From Ochrobactrum sp. RH2CCR150 (GTDB lineage Bacteria; Pseudomonadota; Alphaproteobacteria; Rhizobiales; Rhizobiaceae), in the NCBI GenBank assembly GCA_014138095.1, contig JACGXE010000003.1:62001-126000 (forward strand): a stretch of 64,000 nucleotides of DNA. Direction: 5' to 3'. Under the pieces are notes generated by a model that was given only the letters and a program-made list of their open reading frames with translations, searched no databases and had not been told where the DNA came from. The position numbers were made by a program, and so were the translations under genes. Positions 55,706-63,311 of the stretch are shown piece by piece (position 1 is the stretch's first letter; every line of letters begins with the position of its first letter).

Positions 55706-55849
55706 ATGGTCACGCGCGCATTGCCGCCGAAGGAATTCGAGGCACAGACTGTTCGTCAGGGCAGGCAGGGAACGCAGGTTCTAACCGTGTTGATTGCCAG
55801 TCTGATGGCATCCATCGTCGTGTGGATGTTTGTCGGGCTGTTCGGATAA
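55706..55849 (+). CDS. Small single-span membrane protein (47 residues)
   Basis: A 47-residue frame with a strong GAGAGGAGG ribosome site. The product has a hydrophilic N-terminus (MVTRALPPKEFEAQTVRQG) and one C-terminal membrane helix (VLTVLIASLMASIVVWMFVG). The family is not recognised. Confidence 0.55.
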   Translation: MVTRALPPKEFEAQTVRQGRQGTQVLTVLIASLMASIVVWMFVGLFG

Positions 55850-56182
55850 AGCCGGGCTGATGAGCGGCATTCACCTTTAGTCGTCGTTCACCGAACAAGC
55901 GGTGCAGCGAGGGATGCTGCTAGTGCGAATCGCGCGCGCGGTAGCAGCGGGAGCCTGTTGAGGCCTTCGACGTTGCATTGAAGGGCAGGTTTGCGCATGT
56001 GAACCTGCCCTTGATCTTTGGTGCTTCAGGTCAATCGCGGGTGCTGGTCGCGGTGTAGGAGGGTCTTTTGGGGATATCCGACCTGTTATGTGTCAACCCG
56101 TCGATTTTTTTATGAAAGTTTGAAAATAGCGCTTGCCTTAAGAGAGCGAATTCTCTAGTGAACGCAACGTCCGAAAGGGCCA
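55850..56182 (+). other. Intergenic region with stem-loop before tRNA-Pro; possible small RNA
   Basis: The gap of 333 bases holds a strong hairpin at 55981-56012 (AAGGGCAGGTT with AACCTGCCCTT, ten-base loop) followed by a weakly T-rich stretch. It could end the transcript of the 47-residue gene or of a separate small RNA in the GC-rich segment 55850-55980. Near 56131-56160, TTGCCT and a TAGTGA-like -10 form a plausible tRNA promoter. No coding frame is seen. Confidence 0.4.
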
Positions 56183-56259
56183 CGGAGCGTAGCGCAGCCT
56201 GGTAGCGCACCTGATTTGGGATCAGGGGGTCGGAGGTTCGAATCCTCTCGCTCCGACCA
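56183..56259 (+). tRNA. tRNA-Pro (anticodon UGG)
   Basis: A 77-base cloverleaf including the encoded CCA. The acceptor stem CGGAGCG pairs with CGCTCCG, the anticodon loop is TTTGGGA with TGG, and the T arm is GAGGTTCGAATCCTC. It reads proline CCA codons and, by wobble, other CCN codons. Confidence 0.95.
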
Positions 56260-56421
56260 TTTTTCCCCCACCATGATTGATATAAAAAACCAAGCTATCC
56301 TGTGCTTGGCTTGAACCGCGCGTCTTTATCGCGTTGACATGGATTGGTGGGTCTACTATTGCCTTGTTGAAATTCAGAGCCTCCCACGGGGCGGCAAGAA
56401 GCATAGTCCAAGGTTCTTCAA

Positions 56422-56727
56422 ATGGTTGCACGCATTTTCCGTCCAGCTAAGACTGCCATGCAGTCCGGTCAGGCCAAGACAGATCAATGGATCCTCGAAT
56501 ACGAGCCGGAAAGCCCGCGCAAGGTCGAGCCATTGATGGGCTACACGTCGTCAGGCGACATGAGAAGCCAGATTCGCCTCGCATTCGATAGCCAGGAAGA
56601 CGCTATCGCTTATGCAAAGCGCTATGGCATTGCCTATCGCGTTGCCGAGCCGAATGAGCCTAAGCGCCGTAAAGTGTCCTATTCGGACAATTTCCGCTTC
56701 GACCGCACGATACCCTGGACGCATTGA
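56422..56727 (+). CDS. NDUFS4-like respiratory complex I accessory protein
   Basis: A 101-residue protein of the ETC complex I conserved-region family (NDUFS4/18 kDa subunit). It starts MVARIFRPAKTAMQSGQAKT and holds FDSQEDAIAYAKRYGIAYRV and NFRFDRTIPWTH. Alphaproteobacteria carry it as an accessory subunit of NADH:quinone oxidoreductase that helps stabilise the NADH module. It lies alone between two tRNA genes, away from the main nuo operon. Confidence 0.9.
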   Translation: MVARIFRPAKTAMQSGQAKTDQWILEYEPESPRKVEPLMGYTSSGDMRSQIRLAFDSQEDAIAYAKRYGIAYRVAEPNEPKRRKVSYSDNFRFDRTIPWTH

Positions 56728-56828
56728 CAGCTTTCCCGGCCTGGCAATTTGCGCTAAGGCCGGCATATGACGCCCGGGTTTCCACGAAACCTGGGGCGCC
56801 GCAAATGTCGCCGATTTTTAAAAGACGT

Positions 56829-56905
56829 GGTCCCGTAGCTCAGCTGGATAGAGCACCGGCCTTCTAAGCCGTAGGTCGCAGGTTCGAATCCTGCCGGGAT
56901 CGCCA
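56829..56905 (+). tRNA. tRNA-Arg (anticodon UCU), prophage integration site
   Basis: A 77-base cloverleaf including CCA. The acceptor stem is GGTCCCG with CGGGATC (one G-T pair), the anticodon loop CTTCTAA with TCT, and the T arm CAGGTTCGAATCCTG. The outermost anticodon-stem pair is C-T. The gene is intact. A phage integrase gene begins its 3' end 75 bases downstream on the opposite strand, so the 3' half of this tRNA is the likely attachment core, restored by the incoming phage copy. Confidence 0.93.
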
Positions 56906-56939
56906 CTTTTTCAATAACTTAGCTTCATCAAATTGCGAA

Positions 56940-56971
56940 AGTTCCAACTCGATAATTTTCGAGTTCCAACT
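56940..56971. repeat. Direct repeat and palindrome between tRNA-Arg and integrase (possible integrase arm sites)
   Basis: AGTTCCAACT occurs at 56940-56949 and 56962-56971, a 22-base spacing or about two helical turns. Between them ACTCGA and TCGAGT form an inverted pair. Direct repeats near an attachment core are typical arm-type sites of tyrosine integrases. The role is inferred. Confidence 0.45.
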
Positions 56972-56979
56972 TTTCTTCT

Positions 56980-58098
56980 TCATTTGTTCTGATCGCGCAT
57001 CCTCTGGCGTCCCCGTCGCCGCGCAGCATCTGCCTGGCGAACGGCAGTTAAATCTACCGGCTGATACGGTTTATGAATGGCGTTGGCGCTCGAAATCGAG
57101 TTCGCCATCTTGGCAGCTGTTCCAGCTGGTGTGGCTCCGCCCGCCTGGGCTTCAATCGCGCCAGAGCGCCGCATGTCGGCCAGTGTGCGCTTATCGTCGG
57201 GGAAGCAAAGTTCGCGAATTACCGCAAAATCATCTGGCAGCGTAAATCGAGAATACGGTGCGCCGCTGCGATTGCGGAGGACCGCACCAACTTCGCAGGG
57301 GCTATCTTTCAAATAAGCGTCCATCAAGGCGAGGGAACGCTTTCCCAACGTGCCAATAGCGGACCGACCTGTCTTGGCGCGTCCTACAGGGAAGTAGCGG
57401 TCTATTCCCTTTCCTTCGATTCCACTGATTGTCAGTTTGCGTAGGTCTGCTGGGGAGAACTGGGTATCCCATGCAAGTGCTATGGTGACAGCGAGGCCGT
57501 GATATTTCTCGCGCCACGCTCTTTTGGCCAGCCGCACAACTTCCCATTCGCGCCACGAACTGGAGCGGGGTTGCGGAGCACGATTGGATATTGCAGATGA
57601 TGGGTCGTTTTTCTGGCCGGTGTAATTCAGCCCCTTGCAGACATTCCAAAGCGCCCGCCAGATCTTAATTGTTCGCCATGCCTCTCGCAGAGATACGTTT
57701 GTCTCGATCATCGCTCGAAAGCGAGAGAGGGTTTCAAGCGAGATTTCGGGGCTGATTGGTGGCAGATCTCCGAATACAGGTGAAATTCTCACCCAGGCGC
57801 GCTCTCACTCTTCGCGGGTGCGCGGTTTTTTGTTTTTGGACCATTCTTCTGTTTTCTTGTAGCGCTCGAACGCTTCGCCTATCGACCCGATAGGCCAACG
57901 TGGGCTAGTATCCTGCGCCCGGCCCTGCCTGTGTCTCTGCCAGCGCTCGTTCCAATCCGCAGCTATTTTCCATGCTGCGGGGCCGTCCACGCCGCAGCGG
58001 ACCGGCAGGAAGCCAGCATCCTTCATCACCTTGGTGGGTTGCCAATAGCCGTACTTGCCCTTTTTAACCACGTAATAAGGGATATCCACTTTACTCAC
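56980..58098 (-). pseudogene. int: Phage tyrosine integrase interrupted by one in-frame TGA
   Basis: Read from GTG 58098 to the stop at 56980, the frame is open for 372 codons except for one TGA at 57805-57807. The flanking residues (KKPRTREE, stop, ERAWVRISPVFG) are continuous, so the likely ancestral codon was TGG. The N-terminal part is an arm/core-binding domain. The C-terminal part resembles a tyrosine recombinase (ALAWDTQFSPADLRKL, ADMRRSGAIEAQAGG, and a candidate nucleophile Tyr in IHKPYQPVD). The product would be truncated near codon 98 unless TGA is read through. GTG start and stop overlap the upstream gene. Confidence 0.85.
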
Positions 58099-58360
58099 CA
58101 AGACGCTCCAATCTTGCCGCCACCAAGCCGCTAGATTGCGCAGGAGATTGATTCGTTTGCAAGATACGCTTGTGACGCGAGGCGCGCCATTCATCAATGG
58201 CGTCCAAATCGTAATACCCGGTGTCGGGATCCGACGGCGGAAAGCCGCGCTGTAGCAAGCGCGGTAAAAGTTCGCCGAACCTCTCCAGTGTGAGGCCAAG
58301 ACGGCGAGCAGCCTTCTCCGGTGGCACGTCGCGTGGATCGACCAAGAACTTAATCGCCAT
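58091..58360 (-). CDS. Excisionase-like winged-helix DNA-binding protein
   Basis: An 89-residue protein with a MerR/AlpA-type helix-turn-helix (PPEKAARRLGLTLERFGELL) and the typical wing end DLDAIDEWRASRHKR. It is encoded directly upstream of the integrase, with which it overlaps by eight bases. That is the usual place of an excisionase or integrase-directing factor. Confidence 0.65.
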   Translation of the reverse strand: MAIKFLVDPRDVPPEKAARRLGLTLERFGELLPRLLQRGFPPSDPDTGYYDLDAIDEWRASRHKRILQTNQSPAQSSGLVAARLERLGE

Positions 58361-58507
58361 GACGGTCGCCTCCTGATGGGCGGGTCAGCTTAAAACGGCC
58401 ATGTTCTTCCATTTCCTCAAAGCTTAGCTTCGGAATTTCTGACAGCCGTTCCGTTCCCCGAACACGGATTGTGCGATTACGCGAGCGTCAAAGGAAAGCT
58501 TCCCCAT
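58350..58507 (-). pseudogene. Small phage gene, probably frameshifted
   Basis: A start (MGKLSFDARV) lies in a TGATG overlap with the upstream gene, but this frame stops after 27 codons. Another frame continues smoothly as RTIRVRGTERLSEIPKLS and ends at 58350, overlapping the excisionase-like start, but it has no start codon of its own. A single indel near 58465-58475 would join the two into a protein of about 52 residues. The join is inferred. Confidence 0.4.
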
Positions 58508-59370
58508 CACGCCACCTCACTGCTTGGAGGAGTAGGGAGACGAGCAAGAATAGTCGAGATTTTTACGGGGCGGTACAGGATATCGTATTTGCCGTGTTCG
58601 TCCTTGTGGCTGTATTCATATCGCCACGCTTCGCCGCCGCTGTGATCGACAAGCCCGTCTCTTCGGGCTTCCAATAGTTTTTCCATCGGCCACTGGTGAT
58701 GATAAAATTTCCCGCGTTCGATGCCCTGCGCCCCCGCTTCGTCGGGCTTATCCGCTACTGGATGGAGGGCGCGGATATAATGCTGCATGGATTGATGAAC
58801 GGTCGCGCCGCCGCAGCCGCATTCGCGACCATTGCAGCACAATTGTAGGTCATATTCGCTGTGGGCGTCGATAACCTCGCAAGCAGCTTCCAGACCTTTC
58901 CGAAAGCTATCCTCCAACGCCAGCTCACGCGCTGCGGATGGCTCAAGCGCGGAGAGGATGGCCGAAGAAATGCGCGACCAGTCTTCAAGTGGCAGGTTCA
59001 TCTGAACATGTGCAAGTTCTTCCACGGCTTTGCGGGCCGCTTCGATCTCATCCACGTTCACCCACACCGCTGCTAGGTGAGGGGCGGCAGAAGCATCTCG
59101 CAACCACTGATATTCCGGGTGTGGCTTCGACAGTTCATCAGCGTGTGCTTGTGCATCGTTCTCCGGCCAATCGGTAGGAACGGCCCACATGCGAGCGTCA
59201 ATAGCGTCATTGTGCGGATGCTTCACTTTCAGGCTCAGCCACCATGCATTGAAAGCATTCGACATGCGAACAGCCGATAGATAATCTGGCGCTGCAATCA
59301 GATCGTCAGGATCGTGGGTATTGACGGCCCAGAGTGTTTCCGCCTGTACTGCCTGTTCTGGGATGGTCAT
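58507..59370 (-). CDS. Phage hypothetical protein
   Basis: A 287-residue hydrophilic protein. Its middle has a cysteine cluster (QLCCNGRECGCGGATVH) that may bind zinc, and its C-terminal region resembles small phage domains of unknown function (YEYSHKDEHGKYDILYRPVK). The start overlaps the HNH remnant stop by four bases (ATGA). I do not recognise the family. Confidence 0.6.
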   Translation of the reverse strand: MTIPEQAVQAETLWAVNTHDPDDLIAAPDYLSAVRMSNAFNAWWLSLKVKHPHNDAIDARMWAVPTDWPENDAQAHADELSKPHPEYQWLRDASAAPHLAAVWVNVDEIEAARKAVEELAHVQMNLPLEDWSRISSAILSALEPSAARELALEDSFRKGLEAACEVIDAHSEYDLQLCCNGRECGCGGATVHQSMQHYIRALHPVADKPDEAGAQGIERGKFYHHQWPMEKLLEARRDGLVDHSGGEAWRYEYSHKDEHGKYDILYRPVKISTILARLPTPPSSEVA

Positions 59371-59642
59371 GGGCGCGTCCTCGCAATCCCTGACTGCATC
59401 AGTCGGGACAATGGCAATGTGGGAAGGGCGGATTTGTCGATGCGACCGGGCTTTTCGTATTTCGGGAAGCCAGCGCTTTTGATCGTGCCTTTTGGTCGAA
59501 CGATGCCCTTTGCCTTGTCGCTCATCCGTTTGGTTTTCGCAGCACGTGGTGTATCAACCGTGCGGGTTTTGTATCCATGGCAGGACATGCAAACCGCTGC
59601 GCAGTTATCGAGCGTCGGTTCCTCGCATGTAGCTGACGGCAA
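59367..59642 (-). pseudogene. HNH endonuclease remnant (N-terminal half missing)
   Basis: The frame encodes EEPTLDNCAAVCMSCHGYKT followed by a basic tail, which is the C-terminal half of an HNH nuclease (second zinc pair and last motif residues). The first half, with the DH metal motif, is absent. The only start is a TTG inside the domain. Reading further upstream runs through the palindrome at 59703, so the missing part was probably deleted there. Confidence 0.6.
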
Positions 59643-59702
59643 GCGAAGATAGCGTAGTCGGTTAATGGTGGCGTAAAGACGTTGTGAGAGCCTCGCCCGA
59701 AA

Positions 59703-59751
59703 GGGGCTGACAAGCGCATTAATAAATTGAATATGCGCTCTTTTCAGCCCC
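59703..59751. repeat. Long inverted repeat with AT-rich loop
   Basis: GGGGCTGACAAGCGCAT (59703-59719) pairs with ATGCGCTCTTTTCAGCCCC (59733-59751) except for a small bulge. The loop is AT rich. It lies between the HNH remnant and the 30-residue gene and could be a bidirectional terminator, an operator, or a deletion scar. Confidence 0.6.
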
Positions 59752-59766
59752 GCCTTGAGCGGAAGG

Positions 59767-59859
59767 TCAGTATGACGTGCCCAACACGAGGTACAAGCAC
59801 CACATCAATATTAAGAGAAAAATGCCAATGAGTATTTTAGTTACGGTTTCTGGTTTCAT
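59767..59859 (-). CDS. 30-residue membrane peptide
   Basis: The frame encodes a 30-residue product beginning MKPETVTKILIGIFLLILMW, with one hydrophobic helix and a short tail ending GTSY. A weak AGG ribosome site precedes it. It is too short for usual gene callers. The hydrophobic design and position in the small-gene block make it a fair candidate. Confidence 0.4.
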   Translation of the reverse strand: MKPETVTKILIGIFLLILMWCLYLVLGTSY

Positions 59860-59974
59860 CGGGTACCTGTAATAAGAAGCCATCGGCCCTCAAACGCCTC
59901 TGCGTATTTCAGATAGCTATCGCCTTTAGAGTGTTAGTCGATAGGCGCCGGTGGGCGAGTATTCCCTCAGCAAA

Positions 59975-60259
59975 CTAGCGACGTTGTAACAGAAGATACG
60001 CTATCGCCGCAGTCACACCGACGGCGGCCCAAACAGAAATGATACCGGGATTGTCTTTGGTGTACTGAATAGCCTTTTGCCCTTGATCCCGCGCCTCGGT
60101 TGCGATGTCGCTTACGACGTCGGTTGTTGTGTGAAAGGCGTGTTCTACGCTTTCGGAGGCGCTGCTTGTTTGTTTAGCTGCTCTGGAGGACAAATCTTTT
60201 ATTTGCTCACGCAGTATTGTGATCTGTTCCGCTAGTTTTTCTTCGATGCTCTGAGCCAT
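59975..60259 (-). CDS. DUF883/ElaB-like membrane-anchored protein
   Basis: A 94-residue protein with a long amphipathic N-terminal coiled coil (IEEKLAEQITILREQIKDLS) and one C-terminal membrane helix (GIISVWAAVGVTAAIAYLLL) followed by QRR. This is the pattern of YqjD/ElaB (DUF883), which tether ribosomes to the membrane in stationary phase. A strong AAAAGGAGG ribosome site is present. Such genes are normally chromosomal, so its place in a prophage is unusual. Confidence 0.8.
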   Translation of the reverse strand: MAQSIEEKLAEQITILREQIKDLSSRAAKQTSSASESVEHAFHTTTDVVSDIATEARDQGQKAIQYTKDNPGIISVWAAVGVTAAIAYLLLQRR

Positions 60260-60300
60260 TGTGCCCTCCTTTTAGTTTCCTGGGCTCCGCCCTCAACGTC

Positions 60301-60519
60301 CTACCGATCAATGGTCTCTGCCATTATCCGGTGTTTATCGATGAACGACTTTAGCGCGATCCGAAGGCTGTATTCATCATAGGTGCCTTCCTGAAAACGA
60401 CGTGTTAGGTATCTCGCCGCACCGGTGCGCAAAGCCTGGGTGTCTCCCGGTTTGCGAGCATTCCTAAGAAGGCGGGAAATCATAGTAATGTTTCTGGAGT
60501 TCAAGGCTATGGAAGACAT
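60301..60519 (-). CDS. Small basic hypothetical protein
   Basis: A 72-residue basic protein (LLRNARKPGDTQALRTGAAR) with a strong GAAGGAGG ribosome site seven bases before the ATG. It has no membrane helix. The family is not recognised. The 240 bases upstream of it hold no gene that I can support. Confidence 0.55.
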   Translation of the reverse strand: MSSIALNSRNITMISRLLRNARKPGDTQALRTGAARYLTRRFQEGTYDEYSLRIALKSFIDKHRIMAETIDR

Positions 60520-60759
60520 GACGTCCTCCTTCGTTGCGGGCTAGGCTTTTGAAGCCTGAACGACAGCGCCCGTTCCAAATGCTGTCGTGATATTTACTAT
60601 GCGCCTTATGTGACCGGAAAGCAATTAAGGCTAAGATGTGGGCCGGGCGTGTGGAAACGGCAAACGTCAAAATTCAAGTGTAGCGCGACATCACGCTAAT
60701 CTTATCAAGAACGAGAAAAGTGCTCTGCTTTTCGGCCTAAAATACGATTTCAAGAATAT

Positions 60760-60864
60760 CTAGACATCGATGGGGGTCAAGAAGCCCAACCACACAAGTA
60801 CTGTAACTAGAATAAAAAGCGCAAATATTGATATCTGAATAATGGCTCGATTTTTCCGTTTCAT
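60760..60864 (-). CDS. 34-residue membrane peptide
   Basis: The frame encodes a 34-residue product: MKRKNRAIIQ, then one hydrophobic helix (ISIFALFILVTVLVWLGFL), then TPIDV. Its ATG overlaps the stop of the upstream 112-residue gene by four bases (ATGA), which is strong evidence of translational coupling despite its size. Confidence 0.5.
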   Translation of the reverse strand: MKRKNRAIIQISIFALFILVTVLVWLGFLTPIDV

Positions 60865-61199
60865 CGACCACGACGTGCTATTCTAGCGATGCGTTCAGCT
60901 ATTATACTAGGAATTGGAAAGGGGGGCTTAGCCGGCAGCTCACCGTCCTCTTTTTGGCCCGCTGAGCCGGTGCGCGTCTGGTTTGTGGCTTCCTCGGTTT
61001 TTCGAAAGCCTAACAAATCCAGCATTTTTATCGGATCGCGTCGGGTTGCTAAGAACGCTGACATTGGCCCCTCATCTTCGTTCAATATGGATGGAGGAGC
61101 GTCGTTTGAAGAACCACTTACATGCGTGCGAAGAATTGCTTCACGCAACGACTTCAGATCAAGTTTTCGAAGGAACCGGTTGTAGATATTGGAAGACAT
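60861..61199 (-). CDS. Phage hypothetical protein
   Basis: A 112-residue hydrophilic protein, proline rich towards the C-terminus (AKPPFPIPSIIAERIARIAR). It has no signal or membrane helix. The family is not recognised. It is coupled to the 34-residue membrane peptide downstream. Confidence 0.55.
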   Translation of the reverse strand: MSSNIYNRFLRKLDLKSLREAILRTHVSGSSNDAPPSILNEDEGPMSAFLATRRDPIKMLDLLGFRKTEEATNQTRTGSAGQKEDGELPAKPPFPIPSIIAERIARIARRGR

Positions 61200-61314
61200 A
61201 AAAATCTTCCTTTTGTTAGGGCTGGGGTCGTCCCCTTGTCCGCAGCGCCCGTGTCAATTGCTGCCGAGAACATCACCATGCGCCTTTATCTGCGCCATTG
61301 CAATGAAGACGGAC

Positions 61315-61584
61315 TCAACCGCATTCACTGCCATAGCTGGAAACAGCTGATTCAAAATCATCCTGTGCGCTTCGCAATCGGCGAAACTCAGAGTAGCAAT
61401 CGTCTCGGCCTTGGCTTTCGCTGACGCAATTGGCATATCGCTTAAGAGCGCTTTCTATATCGCTCGTTGCTGAGTTATAGCTGTTAACAGCGTCGTCGCA
61501 GTCAGCGAATGAGATCGTCGTGGCAGTTAGCACGAGTGCGAGCGACATAGCTGGCATCAGAACTGCTTTTTTCGTGGCCGTCAT
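61315..61584 (-). CDS. Small secreted protein with four cysteines
   Basis: An 89-residue protein with a signal peptide ending TTISFADCDD. The mature part, about 61 residues, is acidic and helical with four cysteines (DCDD, ANCVS, DDCYS, SECG), which suits two disulfides. A very strong AGGAGGAGG ribosome site precedes the ATG. The family is not recognised. Candidates are a periplasmic exclusion factor, an inhibitor or a toxin-like protein. Confidence 0.6.
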   Translation of the reverse strand: MTATKKAVLMPAMSLALVLTATTISFADCDDAVNSYNSATSDIESALKRYANCVSESQGRDDCYSEFRRLRSAQDDFESAVSSYGSECG

Positions 61585-61647
61585 CTAAACCTCCTCCTTT
61601 TGCCCATCAGGATTACAACCGTGAGTCTCACGCCGAAACAAGAGAGA

Positions 61648-61965
61648 TCAGCTACCCAACGAAGCGATCATCGCAAATAGAATAATGAACGATAGAAGAA
61701 CAGCAGTGAGGCTACCGAACAGAGCGGCTCGGAGTGCCCGAAAGCTGGGATCCGTAAAGAATGGCGTTAGTCGGCTGAACCTTTTCCCCATACGATGACC
61801 GGTGCCCAGTTCTCGATCTTCCACGCGCTCGACAAGACTTCCCGTTTTCACCAGTACGGCGGCTATCGATATTAGAAACGTGGCTAACCCAACGAGTAGC
61901 GCTGTCGACGTCATCCAGAACGCAGCCTGAACTACAATCGAATGTTCCTCTGGTCTGAATGCCAT
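61648..61965 (-). CDS. Two-helix membrane protein
   Basis: A 105-residue protein with two membrane helices (FWMTSTALLVGLATFLISIA and SLTAVLLSFIILFAMIASLG) separated by a charged loop of about 40 residues. The ATG at 61965 gives a start typical of phage membrane proteins. It is divergent from the terminase remnant at 62006. Superinfection exclusion or a holin-like role are possible but unproven. Confidence 0.55.
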   Translation of the reverse strand: MAFRPEEHSIVVQAAFWMTSTALLVGLATFLISIAAVLVKTGSLVERVEDRELGTGHRMGKRFSRLTPFFTDPSFRALRAALFGSLTAVLLSFIILFAMIASLGS

Positions 61966-62005
61966 GGCCGTCCCAACCGTTGATTTCCCCAATTCGGAGT
62001 ATCCT

Positions 62006-62518
62006 GTGACACTTACGGCAAAGCAAGAGCGGTTTGTCGCTGAATACCTGATTGATCTGAACGCCACTCAGGCAGCGATACGGGCGGGGTACAGTGAGAA
62101 GACGGCTCAACAGCAAAGATCCCGCCTGTTGTTAAATGTTTTGGTGCAGGAAGCGATTGCCAAAGGGCGAGAAAAGACCGCAGCTAAGCTTGAAATCACG
62201 AAAGAGCGCATCGTTGATGAATTGGCGAAGATTGCGTTCGCGGACATTCGAAAAGCCGTCAGATGGGGCAAAAGCCCGATAGATACGTCATTGGATAATG
62301 CCAAGGCTGTTCGAGCCGAGCCGATCAGCGCCTTGTACGAACAAGGCAAAGTGCACCACGTGGGCATTTTCCCCGATCTTGAAGACCAGATGTGCAACTT
62401 CACGGCCTCCGGTTACGTAGGCGAAGGGTCACCTGACCGTGCCGACGCCCTTGTATGGGCAAGGCCCGATCTCGATTGGTGTGATTGCGTTGGTCCCGTT
62501 CTTCACCGGCAGGCGTGA
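62006..62518 (+). pseudogene. Small terminase subunit fused to the C-terminus of the large subunit by deletion
   Basis: From GTG 62006 (after GGAG) the 170-residue frame begins as a small terminase (TAKQERFVAEYLIDLNATQA, then GYSEKTAQQQRSRLL), up to about residue 95. From about residue 100 to 152 it is the C-terminal end of a large terminase (RAEPISALYEQGKVHHVG and EGSPDRADALVWA). The ATPase and most of the nuclease of TerL are gone. The last 18 residues match neither and come from a second junction. Confidence 0.75.
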
Positions 62519-62624
62519 GGGATCACAGCGTCTGCGTTCGGGCGACCGGTTTCGCAAATACTCCGATGTCGCTGGACAGTGGGAATTTTTCTGGGGCCAG
62601 AAGAAGGGCAAGGTCAATGGCTGA
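62460..62624 (+). pseudogene. C-terminal remnant of an unidentified phage gene
   Basis: In the frame ending at 62624, the stretch GPISIGVIALVPFFTGRREG to GQWEFFWGQKKGKVNG looks like the C-terminus of a virion protein that lost its start in the deletion at about 62460. The family is not recognised. It overlaps the next gene by eight bases, as adjacent phage genes often do. Confidence 0.45.
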
Positions 62625-63036
62625 ACGCTTCACGTACTGGCGAACGGCTCTAAATGACTATGTTCATTCGGTGATGTCGAAGCCGTTCATCTGGGGGCAG
62701 CATGATTGCGCGCTCTGGGCCGCTGGCGCTGTTCTGGCGATGACTGGACACGATCCCGCGGAAAAGTACCGAGGCCGCTACAAGACGCTTATCGGCGGTC
62801 TGAGGCTGCTTCGAAAAGACGGTTTCGAGAACCATGCCGAACTTGCAGCCTCACAGTTTGAGGAAATCCATCCCTCACATGCTGCAGTTGGCGATATCGC
62901 CGCTGCGCGTATCGATGACAGCGCTTTGTGGGCGCTAGGCGTGGTGAACGGCCCTCGCATCTTTGTGCTTCGTCCTGATGCCTCCGGGCTCGGAACGGTC
63001 GATCTTCTGGCTGCCGAAAGGGCATTCCGGATTTAG
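62617..63036 (+). CDS. DUF6950-like phage protein
   Basis: A 139-residue protein that contains FIWGQHDCALWAAGAVLAMTG, with Cys and His placed as in NlpC/P60-like cysteine peptidases. It matches what I recall of DUF6950 proteins in tail modules of alphaproteobacterial phages, where such proteins often act on cell wall during entry. The ATG at 62617 is set by the conserved N-terminus (MAERFTYWRTALNDYVHS). Confidence 0.65.
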   Translation: MAERFTYWRTALNDYVHSVMSKPFIWGQHDCALWAAGAVLAMTGHDPAEKYRGRYKTLIGGLRLLRKDGFENHAELAASQFEEIHPSHAAVGDIAAARIDDSALWALGVVNGPRIFVLRPDASGLGTVDLLAAERAFRI

Positions 63037-63038
63037 CA

Positions 63039-63311
63039 ATGAAATCACTTCGGGTTCTGTTCTACGCCGTATGGTTCATGCTGGCGACGATTTCGCTCGC
63101 CCATGCGGGACCAGTGGCGGCGGCTGTCGGCGCGATTGCCTCGTCTATCTGCGCCATGGGTGCGCTTGGACAGTTTGTGCTGGCCGTGTTGCCGAACTCT
63201 ATGCGCGCCCAGATGTCCATTCTCGAAGCCCAGAACGAAGCTTTCCGCATCGAGCTTGAGCAGCGCAACAAAGACCTCGAGGTCGCTCAGAAGACGAAGA
63301 GGAATGCATAA
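63039..63311 (+). CDS. Small phage membrane protein
   Basis: A 90-residue protein with an N-terminal signal or anchor (VLFYAVWFMLATISLAHA), a second hydrophobic segment (SSICAMGALGQFVLAVL) and a charged coiled coil (LEAQNEAFRIELEQRNKDLE). It shares one base with the next start (TAATG). A tail-module membrane protein is plausible. The family is not recognised. Confidence 0.55.
   Translation: MKSLRVLFYAVWFMLATISLAHAGPVAAAVGAIASSICAMGALGQFVLAVLPNSMRAQMSILEAQNEAFRIELEQRNKDLEVAQKTKRNA

Noticed and set aside
59643..59830. Reading the HNH frame further upstream to recover a full gene
   Set aside because: The frame stays open by chance but passes straight through the long palindrome at 59703 and the 30-residue gene, and gives no DH metal motif.
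61254..61436. A 60-codon minus-strand frame overlapping the secreted four-cysteine protein gene
   Set aside because: It overlaps 120 bases of a better supported gene that has a signal peptide and strong ribosome site, and has no ribosome site of its own.
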